Assembly: GCF_019623905.1 (NCBI RefSeq)
Contig: NZ_CP069370.1
Span: 2,982,001 to 3,046,000, forward strand
Direction of reading: 5' to 3'
From: Neotabrizicola shimadae
GTDB taxonomy: Bacteria; Pseudomonadota; Alphaproteobacteria; Rhodobacterales; Rhodobacteraceae
Length of the DNA stretch: 64,000 nucleotides
Shown: positions 15,656 through 25,151 of the stretch, in pieces
Layout: every line of letters begins with the position of its first letter
Numbering within the stretch: the stretch's first letter is position 1
Notes under the pieces: model-generated
The model's database searches: none
What the model saw: the letters and a program-made list of their open reading frames with translations, nothing else
Told to the model about the DNA's origin: nothing
Translations under genes and position numbers: made by a program

Positions 15656-16113
15656 ACCGAAATTGCCGTGGTCTGGAACACTGTGCGCAGGGCGAAGGAC
15701 GAATGCATCTGCGCCACGCCTGGCAGGCGCGTCAGGTACTGGCGGTGGATGCGGGCGAAATCCTCGGTGTCACGGGCGAGGATCTTCAAGAGGTAGTCCG
15801 CCGTCCCCGCCATCAGGTGACACTCCAGCACGTCGGGCACCCGCTTCACCGCCTTCTCGAAGGCTTCCAGCAACTCGTCCGCCTGACCCTGCAAGGTGAT
15901 CTCGACGAACACCGTGGTCGGCCGCCCCATCTTGCGCGCATCCAAAAGGGCGACATAGGCGGCGATGTAGCCATCTTCCTCCAGCCGCTGCACACGGCGG
16001 TGGCAGGCCGAGGGCGACAGGTTCACCCGTTCGGACAGTTCGGCGTTGGTGACGCGCCCCTCCTTCTGCAACACCGTCAGGATACGAAGGTCCGTCGCGT
16101 CCAGCTCACTCAT
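15652..16113 (-). CDS. Lrp/AsnC-family regulator, probably of alanine dehydrogenase
   Basis: A 153-residue protein: an AsnC-type helix-turn-helix (residues 5-60, LDATDLRILTVLQKEGRVTN and LSPSACHRRVQRLEEDGYI) and a C-terminal RAM ligand-binding domain (about 68-145, with VLECHLMAGTADYLLKI). Such proteins form octamers and respond to amino acids. It is divergently placed beside the alanine dehydrogenase gene, as in AldR systems, so alanine-responsive activation of ald and autoregulation are likely. The site at 16206-16219 is a candidate operator. Confidence 0.9.
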   Translation of the reverse strand: MSELDATDLRILTVLQKEGRVTNAELSERVNLSPSACHRRVQRLEEDGYIAAYVALLDARKMGRPTTVFVEITLQGQADELLEAFEKAVKRVPDVLECHLMAGTADYLLKILARDTEDFARIHRQYLTRLPGVAQMHSSFALRTVFQTTAISV

Positions 16114-16205
16114 CGCGCAAGAATCCCCCTGATTTCGGCCAATCAGCCGCAGAATCTTCCGTCAGCCTGCACCCAGGCCGCCCAAAGATCAATGAGCTTC
16201 CATCC

Positions 16206-16219
16206 GTTTCAGTTGAAAC
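16206..16219. promoter_or_regulatory. Candidate Lrp-type operator upstream of ald
   Basis: An inverted repeat GTTTCA-GT-TGAAAC in the divergent region between the Lrp-family gene and ald, 29 bp before the ald start codon. The position fits regulation of ald; no experimental consensus was applied. Confidence 0.4.
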
Positions 16220-16247
16220 TGCAACCACACGTTTCTGGGAGGAAACC

Positions 16248-17366
16248 ATGAAAATCGGCTGCCCCAAGGAAATCAAGCCGCAGGAATTCCGTGTCGGCAT
16301 GACGCCCGATGCCGCACGCGAGGCCGTGGCCCACGGCCATCACGTCTTTGTCGAAACCAACGCCGGCACGGGTGCAGGCTTCACCGATGCCGACTATGTC
16401 GCCGCCGGCGCCACGATCCTTCCCACCGCGGAAGAGGTCTTTGCCACCGCCGAGATGATCGTGAAGGTCAAGGAACCGCAGGCGGTCGAACGCAAGCGCC
16501 TGCGCGCCGGCCAGGTGCTGTTCACCTACCTGCACCTCGCGCCCGATCCCGAACAGACCCATGACCTGCTCGCCTCGGGGGTCACCGCCATTGCCTATGA
16601 AACCGTGACCGACGACCGGGGCGGCCTGCCGCTGCTGGCACCGATGTCCGAAGTCGCCGGCCGCCTTGCCCCGCAGGTCGGCGCCTGGACGTTGCAAAAG
16701 GCCAATGGCGGCCGCGGCGTGCTTCTGGGCGGCGTGCCCGGCGTATCGCCCGCCAAGGTGCTGGTCATCGGCGGCGGCGTGGTCGGCACCCATGCCGCCA
16801 AGGTCGCGGCGGGGATGGGCGCGGATGTCACCGTGCTGGACCGCTCGATCAACCGCCTGCGCTATCTGGACGACGTGTTCGGCGGCCAGTTCAAGAACGC
16901 CTATGCCAGTGCCGGCAACACCATCGCGCTCGCGCGCGAAGCCGACATGATCATCGGCGCCGTGCTGATCCCCGGTGCGGCAGCGCCCAAGCTGATCTCG
17001 AAGGCGCAGCTGAAGGAACTGAAGCCCGGCGCGGCGCTGGTCGATGTCGCCATCGACCAGGGCGGCTGCTTCGAGACCTCGCGCGCCACCACCCACCAGG
17101 ACCCGATCTATGAGGTTGACGGCATCATGCACTATTGCGTGGCCAACATGCCGGGCGCCGTGGCCCGCACCTCGACCCAAGCGCTAGGCAACGCCACCAT
17201 GCCCTTCATGCTGGCCCTGGCCGACAAGGGCTGGAAGCTCGCCTGCGCTGAGGACAGGCACCTTCTGGCCGGCCTGAATACCCATGCCGGCAAGCTGACC
17301 TACGCCGCCGTGGGAGCAGCACTTGGCCTGCCGACCATTGCGGCGACGGATGCGCTGAATATCTGA
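16248..17366 (+). CDS. ald: Alanine dehydrogenase
   Basis: A 372-residue enzyme opening [20 protein letters not shown], the typical alanine dehydrogenase N-terminus with the pyruvate-binding Arg and, further on, Lys75 in KVKEPQ. The NAD-binding motif is [20 protein letters not shown] (about 171-190). It reversibly oxidises L-alanine to pyruvate and ammonia with NAD+. The ribosome-binding site GGGAGG is 5-6 bp before the ATG. It is regulated in all likelihood by the divergent Lrp-type protein. Confidence 0.95.
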   Translation: MKIGCPKEIKPQEFRVGMTPDAAREAVAHGHHVFVETNAGTGAGFTDADYVAAGATILPTAEEVFATAEMIVKVKEPQAVERKRLRAGQVLFTYLHLAPDPEQTHDLLASGVTAIAYETVTDDRGGLPLLAPMSEVAGRLAPQVGAWTLQKANGGRGVLLGGVPGVSPAKVLVIGGGVVGTHAAKVAAGMGADVTVLDRSINRLRYLDDVFGGQFKNAYASAGNTIALAREADMIIGAVLIPGAAAPKLISKAQLKELKPGAALVDVAIDQGGCFETSRATTHQDPIYEVDGIMHYCVANMPGAVARTSTQALGNATMPFMLALADKGWKLACAEDRHLLAGLNTHAGKLTYAAVGAALGLPTIAATDALNI

Positions 17367-17373
17367 CCTCGAA

Positions 17374-17398
17374 CCGGCGACGGAATCCCCGTCGCCGG
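17374..17398 (+). terminator. Hairpin after ald
   Basis: CCGGCGACGG (17374-17383) and CCGTCGCCGG (17389-17398) form a 10-bp stem with a 5-base loop, 8 bp past the ald stop. No T-run follows. Confidence 0.5.
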
Positions 17399-17430
17399 AC
17401 GTTCATGAGGTGCCAGACCACAGGTGCCCC

Positions 17431-18042
17431 ATGACCATCCTCGGCTACAAACCCTCGACCATGATCCTCTGGATCGTCCTCGCGCTGCCCGGCTTGGCCA
17501 TGCTGCCCGACCTGTTCGGCAGCGACCCGCGGGCCTTCCACAGACTTCTTCACCCCACCGGCGAGTTCGCCGCCCGTTTCATGATCATCGGCATGATGGC
17601 CTCGGGCCTGATGCTGCTGTTCCGGGGCCGGGCCTGGCCGCGCTGGCTGGTACACCACCGCCGCGACATCGAGGTCGCAGCCTTCGTCTATGCCGCCTTG
17701 CATACAGTGATCTACGTCATCGACCGGGGCACGCTGGACCGCATCATCGAGGCCCTGCCCAGGACCGACATCTGGACCGGTTGGCTGGCGATGGCTCTCT
17801 TCGTGCCGCTGGCTCTCACCTCGAACGACGCGGCGCAGCGCTGGCTGCGAACGGGATGGAAGACGCTGCAACGCCTGGCCTATCCCGCCGCCGTGCTGGT
17901 GCTGATCCACTGGGCCGCCCTGCACAACTGGGGCAGCTGGCCGCCCGCCGCCGTGCATTTCGGCCCGCTCATCGCGCTGTGGCTCTATCGCCTGTGGTAT
18001 TGGAACCTGCGCAGCCGTCCCGGCACGCCCGCCGCGGCCTGA
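17431..18042 (+). CDS. Ferric-reductase-like transmembrane protein (MsrQ/YedZ-like)
   Basis: A 203-residue membrane protein with about six hydrophobic helices. Histidines placed for haem b binding occur in FHRLLHPTGEFAARF, AAFVYAALHTVIYVID and LVLIHWAALHNWG, as in the ferric reductase-like (PF01794) domain. Members pass electrons across the membrane, for example MsrQ to the methionine-sulfoxide reductase MsrP; no msrP gene is nearby, so the partner is unknown. The start at 17431 lacks a strong ribosome-binding site, but the sequence upstream of it is not conserved-looking. Confidence 0.75.
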   Translation: MTILGYKPSTMILWIVLALPGLAMLPDLFGSDPRAFHRLLHPTGEFAARFMIIGMMASGLMLLFRGRAWPRWLVHHRRDIEVAAFVYAALHTVIYVIDRGTLDRIIEALPRTDIWTGWLAMALFVPLALTSNDAAQRWLRTGWKTLQRLAYPAAVLVLIHWAALHNWGSWPPAAVHFGPLIALWLYRLWYWNLRSRPGTPAAA

Positions 18043-18051
18043 CCGCCCGGC

Positions 18052-19410
18052 CTAGACCAGCAGTAGATCGGCCGGGGTGACGATCGCCCCGGCCTGCAGG
18101 TCCGCAACCATCACCGCGCCCTGCGCGCCCGAGCCATCCACATCGAACCACAATGTCCGGTCGGTGGTGCGGAAGATGAACCGGTCGTCGGCATCCTGCG
18201 CCAGGTTGTCGGCGCGCGATTGGAACTGGCTTGCCGAAAGCGCGCCGCCCGCCGAAAGCCCGCCTCCGAAGCCCGCCGCCACAATGGAGAAGCTGTCATT
18301 GTTGCCGGCCGCCGCTGAGCTGAAGTCGGTAATCGTGTCACCCGCATCCGCGACGTGGTGAAACCGGAACCGGTCATTCCCGGTGCCACCGGTCAAGGTA
18401 TCGAACCCGCGCCCGCCGTTCAGCATGTCGTTGCCCGAGAGCCCCTCCAGCCTGTCGTCGCCCCCGTTGCCAAACAACTGGTTGGCAACGCCGTTGCCTA
18501 GGATCACGTCATTGTCGCTGCGCGACCCCTGGACATCCTCGAACCCGGTGAACTCGTCGCCGGCCGCGGAGCCCGCCGGATCGAAACTTTCGTCCAGCGC
18601 CAGGCGCACGCCGGGACCATACCGGAAGTCCAGGAGGTCGATGCCATCCCCGCCATCGAGGATTTCCGCCGATCCGGGATTGCAGATGAAGGTGTCATTG
18701 CCGCCGTCGCCATGAACGACACCCGTCACAGTCCCGCCGCGATTGTCGAAGCTGTCGATCCCGTCGCCAAGGGAGATGTCGCCATCGACCCTGCCATCCC
18801 GGTTGTCCACGCTGTCGGCGCCGTCTCCGGTCAGGATGTCGCCGCGCATGAGCCCACGGTTGTGAATGACCGACGTGGCGCCGGGGGCCGCCTCGCCGCT
18901 GAAGCTCGCGGCATCCGCATCCAGCCCCGTGATCGAGCCATAGTTCCACAGCACCAGCGTGTCGCTCGACCCGGAGGACTGGCGCACGCCGCTGATGTCG
19001 GCCGAGATGGTGCCCCGGTTCGTGACCACGTTCTCGCCACCCTGGCTTCCGCCGATCAGGATGCCATATCCGCCCGAGATGCTGCCCTCGTTGTAAACCG
19101 TCGAGGCGCCGGCAAGGACACGGATCGCCGTGCCTGAGCCGCCAGCCAGGGCGGACACCGAGCCACCCGCCAGCACGCGAATGCTGCTGCCGCTGTCCTG
19201 GACCCAGTCATCGCCGGCGCTGATGCCGGTCAAGGCCCCGAAGACGGAACCGGCGACCGTCACCGACATCAAGCTGCCATCGGCCTCGATGGCTGTGCTG
19301 TCGGTAGACATGACGGTGTTGTCCGTCAGCACATAGATGCTGTCGCCGGGACCGGCGAGCGCATAACGCACACCGGTCCCGATGCTGGTGGTTCCCGGAA
19401 TGACCGCCAT
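18052..19410 (-). CDS. RTX (hemolysin-type) calcium-binding repeat protein, serralysin-like C-terminus
   Basis: A 452-residue acidic, glycine-rich protein. Residues 1-270 are a repetitive beta-rich region (IRVLAGGSVSALAGG, VTNRGTISADISGV, VHNRG-like units). RTX nonapeptides cluster around 325-365 (NGGDDRLEGLSGNDMLNGG, GGTGNDRFRF). The C-terminus, with ITDFS, DADDRFIF and WFDVDGSGA, resembles the end of serralysins, where the type I secretion signal resides; no HExxH protease motif is present. There is no N-terminal signal peptide, consistent with type I export. The start at 19410 has a GGGAGG upstream. Confidence 0.85.
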   Translation of the reverse strand: MAVIPGTTSIGTGVRYALAGPGDSIYVLTDNTVMSTDSTAIEADGSLMSVTVAGSVFGALTGISAGDDWVQDSGSSIRVLAGGSVSALAGGSGTAIRVLAGASTVYNEGSISGGYGILIGGSQGGENVVTNRGTISADISGVRQSSGSSDTLVLWNYGSITGLDADAASFSGEAAPGATSVIHNRGLMRGDILTGDGADSVDNRDGRVDGDISLGDGIDSFDNRGGTVTGVVHGDGGNDTFICNPGSAEILDGGDGIDLLDFRYGPGVRLALDESFDPAGSAAGDEFTGFEDVQGSRSDNDVILGNGVANQLFGNGGDDRLEGLSGNDMLNGGRGFDTLTGGTGNDRFRFHHVADAGDTITDFSSAAAGNNDSFSIVAAGFGGGLSAGGALSASQFQSRADNLAQDADDRFIFRTTDRTLWFDVDGSGAQGAVMVADLQAGAIVTPADLLLV

Positions 19411-19502
19411 CGCCCGTTCCTCCCGCAGAAAAAGCCGTGACCCGCCCAGCAAGACCGGTCCAAGGCGAAGGCCCGAGCGAAAACGCCCGGACGGAATCTT
19501 CG

Positions 19503-19943
19503 TCAGACCCGCGCCTTCAACAGGTCGCGGATATCGGCCAGCAGTTCCTCCTGCGTCGGCCCCTTCGGCGGCTCGGCCGCCGCTTCGGCGGCTTCCTTCT
19601 TGAGCATGGTCTCCTTGGCCTTGTTCATCGCCTTGACCAGCAGGAACACCACCCAGGCGATGATCAGGAAGTTGATCACCGCCATCAGGAAGGCGCCGTA
19701 GGCAAAAACCGCCGCGCCGGAATCCCGCGCCGTCTGCAGGCTGGCCCCGTCCGGCACATTGCCCTTCAAGACGATGTACAGATTCGAAAAGTCGATCCCG
19801 CCGATGATCAGACCGATGAACGGGTTTATCAGGTCGGTCACGACCGAATTCACGATGGCGGTGAATGCCGCCCCGATGATGATCCCGACCGCCAAGTCAA
19901 ACACGTTGCCACGCGCAATGAAAGTCTTGAATTCGTTCAGCAT
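19503..19943 (-). CDS. mscL: Large-conductance mechanosensitive channel
   Basis: A 146-residue channel subunit: [20 protein letters not shown] at the N-terminus, TM1 pore helix (about 15-40, [15 protein letters not shown]), a periplasmic loop, TM2 (about 75-100, [21 protein letters not shown]) and a charged C-terminal helix ([12 protein letters not shown]). It forms a pentameric pore that releases solutes on hypo-osmotic shock. The periplasmic loop is slightly longer than in E. coli, as is usual in alphaproteobacteria. The open frame extends upstream, but 19943 matches the family start. Confidence 0.96.
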   Translation of the reverse strand: MLNEFKTFIARGNVFDLAVGIIIGAAFTAIVNSVVTDLINPFIGLIIGGIDFSNLYIVLKGNVPDGASLQTARDSGAAVFAYGAFLMAVINFLIIAWVVFLLVKAMNKAKETMLKKEAAEAAAEPPKGPTQEELLADIRDLLKARV

Positions 19944-20092
19944 TCTCAAGGTTCCCTGTGCCCTTGGCCAGCGTCGCCGGTGATTTGCCCCGGCAGGATC
20001 GCACAACCATGCCGCCACCATGGCACAGGTCGGGCCATTCAAACACCCGGATTTTGCCGCTAGCCTCGCCGCGCAACCAACAGGAGTCCGCC

Positions 20093-20788
20093 GTGACCGC
20101 CCTTGCCGATTTCCCGATCACCCGCCGCTGGCCGCCGCGCGATGCGAAGGCAATCCAGCTCTACTCCCTGCCCACCCCCAACGGCATCAAGGTCGCCGTC
20201 GCGCTGGAAGAGCTGGGCCTGCCCTATGACGGCCACCGCATCGACTTCGGCAAGAACGACCAGTTCACGCCGGAATTCCTGTCGCTGAACCCCAACAACA
20301 AGATCCCCGCGATCATCGACCCCGAAGGCCCCGGCGGCAAGCCGCTGACGCTGTTCGAAAGCGGTGCGATCCTGATCTACCTGGCGGAAAAGACCGGCAA
20401 ACTCCTGCCCCAGGCCAACCGCTACGAAGTCCTGCAGTGGCTCATGTTCCAGATGGGCGGCCTTGGCCCCATGTTTGGCCAGCTTGGTTTCTTCCACGCC
20501 TTCGCCGGGAAAGAGATCGAGGATCCCCGCCCGAAGGAACGCTACCGCGCCGAAGCCGAACGCATCCTCAAGGTGCTGGACAAGGCGCTTGAAGGGCGCG
20601 ACTGGATCGCCGGCGACTATTCGATCGCCGACATCTCCATCGGCCCCTGGCTGCGCACCCTGCGCGATTTCTACAAGGCCGGCGACATCACCGGCTGGGA
20701 CAGCCTCAAGAACGTGCCCGCCTATCTCGAGCGCTTCCTCGCCCGCCCCGCCGTGCAGCGCGGCCTGACAAAGCCCGAGAATGCCTGA
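20093..20788 (+). CDS. Glutathione S-transferase family protein (YfcG/nu-class-like)
   Basis: A 231-residue GST. The thioredoxin-like N-domain carries [20 protein letters not shown] and [14 protein letters not shown], with the cis-Pro and the [18 protein letters not shown] block of the nu/Ure2p-like class, whose members act as disulfide reductases. The all-helical C-domain contains [17 protein letters not shown] with the conserved Asp. The start is GTG at 20093 with CAGGAG upstream. It is divergent from mscL. Confidence 0.88.
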   Translation: MTALADFPITRRWPPRDAKAIQLYSLPTPNGIKVAVALEELGLPYDGHRIDFGKNDQFTPEFLSLNPNNKIPAIIDPEGPGGKPLTLFESGAILIYLAEKTGKLLPQANRYEVLQWLMFQMGGLGPMFGQLGFFHAFAGKEIEDPRPKERYRAEAERILKVLDKALEGRDWIAGDYSIADISIGPWLRTLRDFYKAGDITGWDSLKNVPAYLERFLARPAVQRGLTKPENA

Positions 20789-20798
20789 TCTCGCGTCT

Positions 20799-20821
20799 CC
20801 CCTCCCCCTCGTGGGGAGGGG
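20799..20821. repeat. C-run/G-run hairpin repeat (second copy)
   Basis: CCCCTCCCC (20799-20807), loop CTCGT, GGGGAGGGG (20813-20821), located 11 bp after the GST stop. It is related to the hairpin at 383-410, and another C/G-rich stretch follows it in both places. It lies between convergent genes (GST and Sua5). Confidence 0.5.
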
Positions 20822-20838
20822 CCGGGCGAGGGGGGAGC

Positions 20839-21795
20839 CTACCCTCGCGGTGCCGCCGCGCGGCCCAGCCGGTCGTTGATCGCACGTCCCAGCCCGGCCT
20901 CGGGCACCGGCGCAAAGGCGATGGCGCCCCCTGGCCCGGCAAGCCGGTCCGCCTCGCGCAGAACCGCGAACAGCCGCGCCGCCGCTTCCACCAGGTCGCC
21001 CGATGGCGAAAGCGTCAGCGCAGCGCCCGCGCAGTCCGGCCCGAACCCCACCCACACCTCACCCGGCCGCGCCGTCCGCGCCTCCAGCCGAACCCGCGCC
21101 TCGGGCGCATAATGCGAAGCCAGCTGTCCCGGCGCCGTCACCGCCGCCGCCTCGTCGCGCAGGGCCACCGACTCACCCAGCACCGCCTCCAGCGCCTCGA
21201 CAGGCACGCCACCGGGCCGCAGCAGAACCGCCGCCCCGGTCAGGCCCAGGATCGTCGATTCCACCCCCACCGCGCAGGGCCCGCCATCCAGAACCGCTGC
21301 AATGCGGCCAGACAGCCCCTCGACCACATGCGCCGCCGTGGTGGGCGAGACCTTGCCCGAAGGATTAGCCGAAGGCGCCGCCAGAGGCCCGCCAAGGGCC
21401 CGCAGCAGTGCCTGCGCCAACGGATGCGCCGGCACACGCACCGCGACCGAACCCAGCCCCGCCGTGACCAGCGCCGACAGCCCCGCCTCTGCCCGCACCG
21501 GCAGCACCATCGTCAGGGGCCCCGGCCAGAACGCCGCCGCCAGCCGCCGCGCCCGGTCGTCCAGCACGGCCACCGCCTCGGCGGCCGCCACGTCCGGCAC
21601 ATGCACGATCAGCGGGTTGAACCGCGGCCGCCCCTTGGCCTCGAAGATCCGCGCCACCGCCAGATCCGACCGCGCATCGCCCGCCAGGCCATAGACCGTC
21701 TCGGTCGGCAGCGCGACCAGCCCGCCCGCCTGAAGCAGGCCCGCGGCACGCTGCACACCCGCGGCATCGGGAGAAAGCATTAGGGTCTCGGACAT
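20839..21795 (-). CDS. L-threonylcarbamoyladenylate synthase (Sua5/YrdC/YwlC type)
   Basis: A 318-residue enzyme with an N-terminal YrdC domain (about 10-205: GGLVALPTETVYGLAGDA, EAKGRPRFNPLIVHV with the KxR signature, LAAPSANPSGKVSPT) and the C-terminal Sua5 domain (about 215-318: GQLASHYAPEARV). It makes threonylcarbamoyl-AMP from Thr, bicarbonate and ATP for the universal t6A37 modification of ANN-decoding tRNAs. The length shows it is the two-domain Sua5 form rather than short TsaC. It is divergent from the acyl-CoA dehydrogenase gene. Confidence 0.93.
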   Translation of the reverse strand: MSETLMLSPDAAGVQRAAGLLQAGGLVALPTETVYGLAGDARSDLAVARIFEAKGRPRFNPLIVHVPDVAAAEAVAVLDDRARRLAAAFWPGPLTMVLPVRAEAGLSALVTAGLGSVAVRVPAHPLAQALLRALGGPLAAPSANPSGKVSPTTAAHVVEGLSGRIAAVLDGGPCAVGVESTILGLTGAAVLLRPGGVPVEALEAVLGESVALRDEAAAVTAPGQLASHYAPEARVRLEARTARPGEVWVGFGPDCAGAALTLSPSGDLVEAAARLFAVLREADRLAGPGGAIAFAPVPEAGLGRAINDRLGRAAAPRG

Positions 21796-21905
21796 GGTGA
21801 CGCAGCGTCTGCCTTGAAGAGCGAAGGCCGGGGTATAGCCTGTCGCCGTCTAGCAGCGCCCCCGCCCCTTGCCAACCGGGCGCGGCCTAGCCTGAGGAGA
21901 GACAG

Positions 21906-23609
21906 TTGCCCTTCCGCGCGCCCGTGGCCGACCAGCACTTCATCCTGACCCATGTGGCGCCCCTGGCCCGCGTCGCGGAAACCGACCGCTTCTGCGAAGC
22001 CTCGCCCGAACTGGCCGCCGAAGTGCTTGCCTCCGCCGGGCGGCTGGCCGACGAGGTGCTTGCCCCCCTGAACCGCACCGGCGACAAGACCCCTGCCCGG
22101 CTGGAAAACGGCATCGTCCGCACGCCGCCGGGCTTCGCCGAAGCCTACCGCGCCATTGCCGAAGGCGGATGGGTCGGCATGGCGGCCTCGCCCGCATATG
22201 GCGGCATGGGCCTGCCCATGGCACTGACCTCCGCCGTTGGCGAGAGCTTTTCCGGCGCCAACCTTGCGCTGCAATTGAACCCGCTCCTGGCCCAGGGCCA
22301 GATCGAGGCGCTGGAACACCACGCCTCCGAAGCGCTGAAGGCGCTCTACATCCCCCGCCTCGCCAGCGGGGAATGGACGGGCACGATGAACCTGACCGAA
22401 CCGCAGGCGGGCAGCGACGTTGGCGCGCTGACCACACGGGCCGAACCCGCGCCCGATGGCAGCTTCCGCGTCACCGGACAGAAGATCTACATCACCTGGG
22501 GCGACCATGACGTCGCCGCCAACGTCTGCCACCTCGTGCTGGCCCGCCTGCCCGATGCCGCGCCGGGCACGAAGGGCATCTCGCTCTTCCTCGTGCCGAA
22601 ATTCCTGCCCGATGCCGCGGGCAACCCCGGCGCGCGCAACAGCCTTCGTGTCGTCAGCCTGGAACACAAGCTGGGACTCCACGGCTCGCCCACCTGCGTG
22701 ATGAGCTTCGAGGGCGCCACCGGCTTCATCGTGGGCGCCGCTGGCAAGGGCATGGCAGCGATGTTCACCATGATGAACAACGCCCGCCTCGGCGTCGCGA
22801 TGCAGGGCGTGGGCATCGCCGAAGCCGCCACCCAGGCAGCACTGGCCTATGCAAAAGAGCGCAGGCAGGGCGCAACGGGACGCCCCGGCCCCGGCACCAT
22901 CATCGACCATGCCGACGTGCGCCGAATGCTCGCCACCATGCGCGCCGAAACCTTCTCGGCCCGCGCCCTCGCGCTCGATTGTGCCGTGGCCATCGACATG
23001 GGCCGCGCCACGGGCGAGCCGCACTGGCTGGCCCGTGGCGCTTTGCTCACCCCGCTCGCCAAGGCCTTCGGCACCGACATCGGAAACGAGGTGGCGCATA
23101 TGGGCATCCAGGTGCACGGCGGCATGGGCTTCATCGAGGAAACCGGCGCCGCCCAGTTCGCCCGCGACGTGCGCGTCACCTCGATCTATGAAGGCACGAA
23201 CGGTATCCAGGCCATGGACCTTGTGGGCCGCAAGATGGCGGATGGGGGCGACGCCGCCTTCCGCCTGATCGACGAGGTCCAGAAGGGCGCCGAGGCCGCC
23301 CGCGCCATCCATCCCGACCTGGCCGGCGATGTCTGGTCCGCTGCCGAAACCCTGCGCGACGGCACCGAAACCCTTCTGGCGCAGCCGATGGACGACCGCT
23401 TCGCAGGCGCCGTCCCCTATCTGCGCGGCTTTGCCCGCGTGATGTCGGGGCATTATCACCTGAAGGCCGCGCTGGCCGATCCCGCGCGCCTGCCGCTGGC
23501 CCGCGTGGCGATCCGGCGGCTCCTGCCCGAACATGCGGCATTGCTTTCGGCAGCACGCGAAGGCGCAGATGGCCTCTTCGCCGTCTCGCCCGAGGCGCTG
23601 GAGCCATGA
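21906..23609 (+). CDS. Acyl-CoA dehydrogenase, DmdC-like long form
   Basis: A 567-residue flavoenzyme with the FAD-binding blocks of the family: MNLTEPQAGSDVGALTTRA, KIYITWGDHD, MGIQVHGGMGFIEE, and the catalytic Glu429 in SIYEGTNGIQAMDL. The extra C-terminal domain of about 120 residues is found in the DmdC/FadE5-like group. Rhodobacteraceae DmdC enzymes oxidise 3-methylmercaptopropionyl-CoA, but general acyl-CoA substrates are equally possible and no dmd genes are nearby. The start is TTG at 21906 behind a strong GAGGAGAG site. It overlaps the MBL hydrolase gene by 4 bp. Confidence 0.88.
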   Translation: MPFRAPVADQHFILTHVAPLARVAETDRFCEASPELAAEVLASAGRLADEVLAPLNRTGDKTPARLENGIVRTPPGFAEAYRAIAEGGWVGMAASPAYGGMGLPMALTSAVGESFSGANLALQLNPLLAQGQIEALEHHASEALKALYIPRLASGEWTGTMNLTEPQAGSDVGALTTRAEPAPDGSFRVTGQKIYITWGDHDVAANVCHLVLARLPDAAPGTKGISLFLVPKFLPDAAGNPGARNSLRVVSLEHKLGLHGSPTCVMSFEGATGFIVGAAGKGMAAMFTMMNNARLGVAMQGVGIAEAATQAALAYAKERRQGATGRPGPGTIIDHADVRRMLATMRAETFSARALALDCAVAIDMGRATGEPHWLARGALLTPLAKAFGTDIGNEVAHMGIQVHGGMGFIEETGAAQFARDVRVTSIYEGTNGIQAMDLVGRKMADGGDAAFRLIDEVQKGAEAARAIHPDLAGDVWSAAETLRDGTETLLAQPMDDRFAGAVPYLRGFARVMSGHYHLKAALADPARLPLARVAIRRLLPEHAALLSAAREGADGLFAVSPEALEP

Positions 23610-24655
23610 CCGCCGGGGCCGAGGGCGAAGCCGGCATCCTGCATCCGTTCACCGAAGCCCCCGCCGAGGCCGCGGCCATCGAAGTTGCAGAGTCTGTGCT
23701 CTGGTTCCGCCTGCCCCTGCCGATGGCGCTGGATCATGTGAACGTCTATGCGCTCAAGGATGCCGATGGCTGGACCGTCATCGACACCGGCCTTCTCTCG
23801 AAGCGCGGCACCGCCCTGTGGCAGGCACTTCTCGATGGCCCGCTGGCCGGGGCGCCAGTGCGGCGCGTGCTCGTCACCCATCACCACCCCGACCACATCG
23901 GCATGGCCGGCTGGTTCCATGCACAGGGCGCCCAGCTTCTGATACCCCGCACCGCCTGGCTTTACGCCCGGATGCTGACGCTGGATGTCCAGCCTCTGCC
24001 CCCGCCCGAAACCGTGGCCTTCTGGCGCGGCGCCGGAATGCCAGCCGACATGCTGGCCGACCGCAGCCAGAGCCGGCCGTTCAACTTCGCCGATATCGTG
24101 GCGCCGATGCCGCTTGGCTTCACCCGCATCGCCGAGGGCGACATTCTCACCCTTGGCAACCGGCGCTGGCAGGTGCGCATGGGCGACGGTCACGCCCCCG
24201 AACATGCGACGCTCTGGTCGCTGGACGACAACCTCATCCTCGGTGGCGACCAGTTCCTTCCCGGCATATCGCCCAACATCGGCGTCTATCCCACCGAACC
24301 GGACGCCGACCCGCTCGACGACTGGCTCCGCACCACCCGCGCCTTCCGGCCGCTCGCGCTGGACAGCCATCTCGTCCTGCCCGGCCACAAGCTGCCCTTC
24401 ACCGGCCTGCCTCTGCGCCTGCGCCAGATGGAGGAAAACCACACCGCCGCCCTGCCCCGGCTGCTGGACCACCTGAGCGAACCGCGCACGGCGGCCGACT
24501 GCTTCCCCATCCTCTTCCGCCGCCCGATCGGACCGGCCGAGTTTCCGCTGGCCATGGCCGAATCCGTGGCCCACCTGAACCACCTCTTGCACCGGGGCCA
24601 GGTTTCGCGGACCCTTTCCGAAGATGGCGCCTGGCTCTGGACGCGCTCAGACTGA
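23606..24655 (+). CDS. MBL-fold metallo-hydrolase
   Basis: A 349-residue metallo-beta-lactamase-fold enzyme. The metal site THHHPDHIG (His92, His94, Asp96, His97) is intact, with further ligands likely in GDGHAPEHATLW, GGDQF and VLPGHKLPF. A helical C-terminal domain follows, as in the group often found with acyl-CoA dehydrogenases. It is probably a hydrolase acting on a thioester or ester; the substrate is unknown. Its ATG overlaps the dehydrogenase stop by 4 bp, so the two are co-translated and may handle the same acyl compound. Confidence 0.88.
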   Translation: MTAGAEGEAGILHPFTEAPAEAAAIEVAESVLWFRLPLPMALDHVNVYALKDADGWTVIDTGLLSKRGTALWQALLDGPLAGAPVRRVLVTHHHPDHIGMAGWFHAQGAQLLIPRTAWLYARMLTLDVQPLPPPETVAFWRGAGMPADMLADRSQSRPFNFADIVAPMPLGFTRIAEGDILTLGNRRWQVRMGDGHAPEHATLWSLDDNLILGGDQFLPGISPNIGVYPTEPDADPLDDWLRTTRAFRPLALDSHLVLPGHKLPFTGLPLRLRQMEENHTAALPRLLDHLSEPRTAADCFPILFRRPIGPAEFPLAMAESVAHLNHLLHRGQVSRTLSEDGAWLWTRSD

Positions 24656-24671
24656 AGCAGGGGCTGGACCG

Positions 24672-25064
24672 ATGACCACCCGACCGAAACGCCGCCGCCC
24701 TGCTGCCGCAGGGCAGGCCCGCCAGGCCGCCGAACGGCTTGTCGCCTGGATCCGCGCCTTCGAAACCGACCTCGACCCTGCCCACGAAGTCGCGCTCGGC
24801 TTCGCCGGCAGCGACGCCGGCATCCTCCAGATCGAAGGCATCGGCTATTCCGACCCCGATCTCATCACCTTCACCGGCACCGACGAAGAGGGCCTGCGCA
24901 CCCAGCTCATCCAGCATGTCAGCCAGCTGAACGTCATCCTGCGCGCCGTCCCCTCGGCCAGCCCGGACGAGGCGCCGCGCCGCATAGGCTTCACCCTCAC
25001 GCCCCGCTGGGTCGGCGGCGAAAGCGGCGATGCCTCCGCCGCAGGCACCCGCGCCACAGGCTGA
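24672..25064 (+). CDS. DUF6173-family small protein
   Basis: A 130-residue protein. The core ETDLDPAHEVALGFAG, ILQIEGIGYSDPDLITFTG and QLIQHVSQLNVILRAVP followed by PRRIGF fits DUF6173, a family common in Rhodobacteraceae. The first 20 residues are basic. No function is known. It lies 16 bp after the MBL hydrolase gene and may be the last gene of that operon. Confidence 0.7.
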   Translation: MTTRPKRRRPAAAGQARQAAERLVAWIRAFETDLDPAHEVALGFAGSDAGILQIEGIGYSDPDLITFTGTDEEGLRTQLIQHVSQLNVILRAVPSASPDEAPRRIGFTLTPRWVGGESGDASAAGTRATG

Positions 25065-25151
25065 CCCCACGCCTGCATCTGCCCCGTGACAGCCCGCGCC
25101 GAATAGGGTATGCGCGGGCAAAGCGAACGAAATGCCATAGGGAACCGCGAC

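Noticed and set aside
18052-19410. A metalloprotease (serralysin) reading for the second RTX protein
   Set aside because: The C-terminus is serralysin-like, but there is no HExxH zinc motif or catalytic domain; only the RTX and secretion-type end is shared.
23606-24655. Antibiotic-resistance beta-lactamase reading for the MBL-fold protein
   Set aside because: Coupling with an acyl-CoA dehydrogenase, lack of a signal peptide and a helical C-terminal domain point to a metabolic hydrolase.
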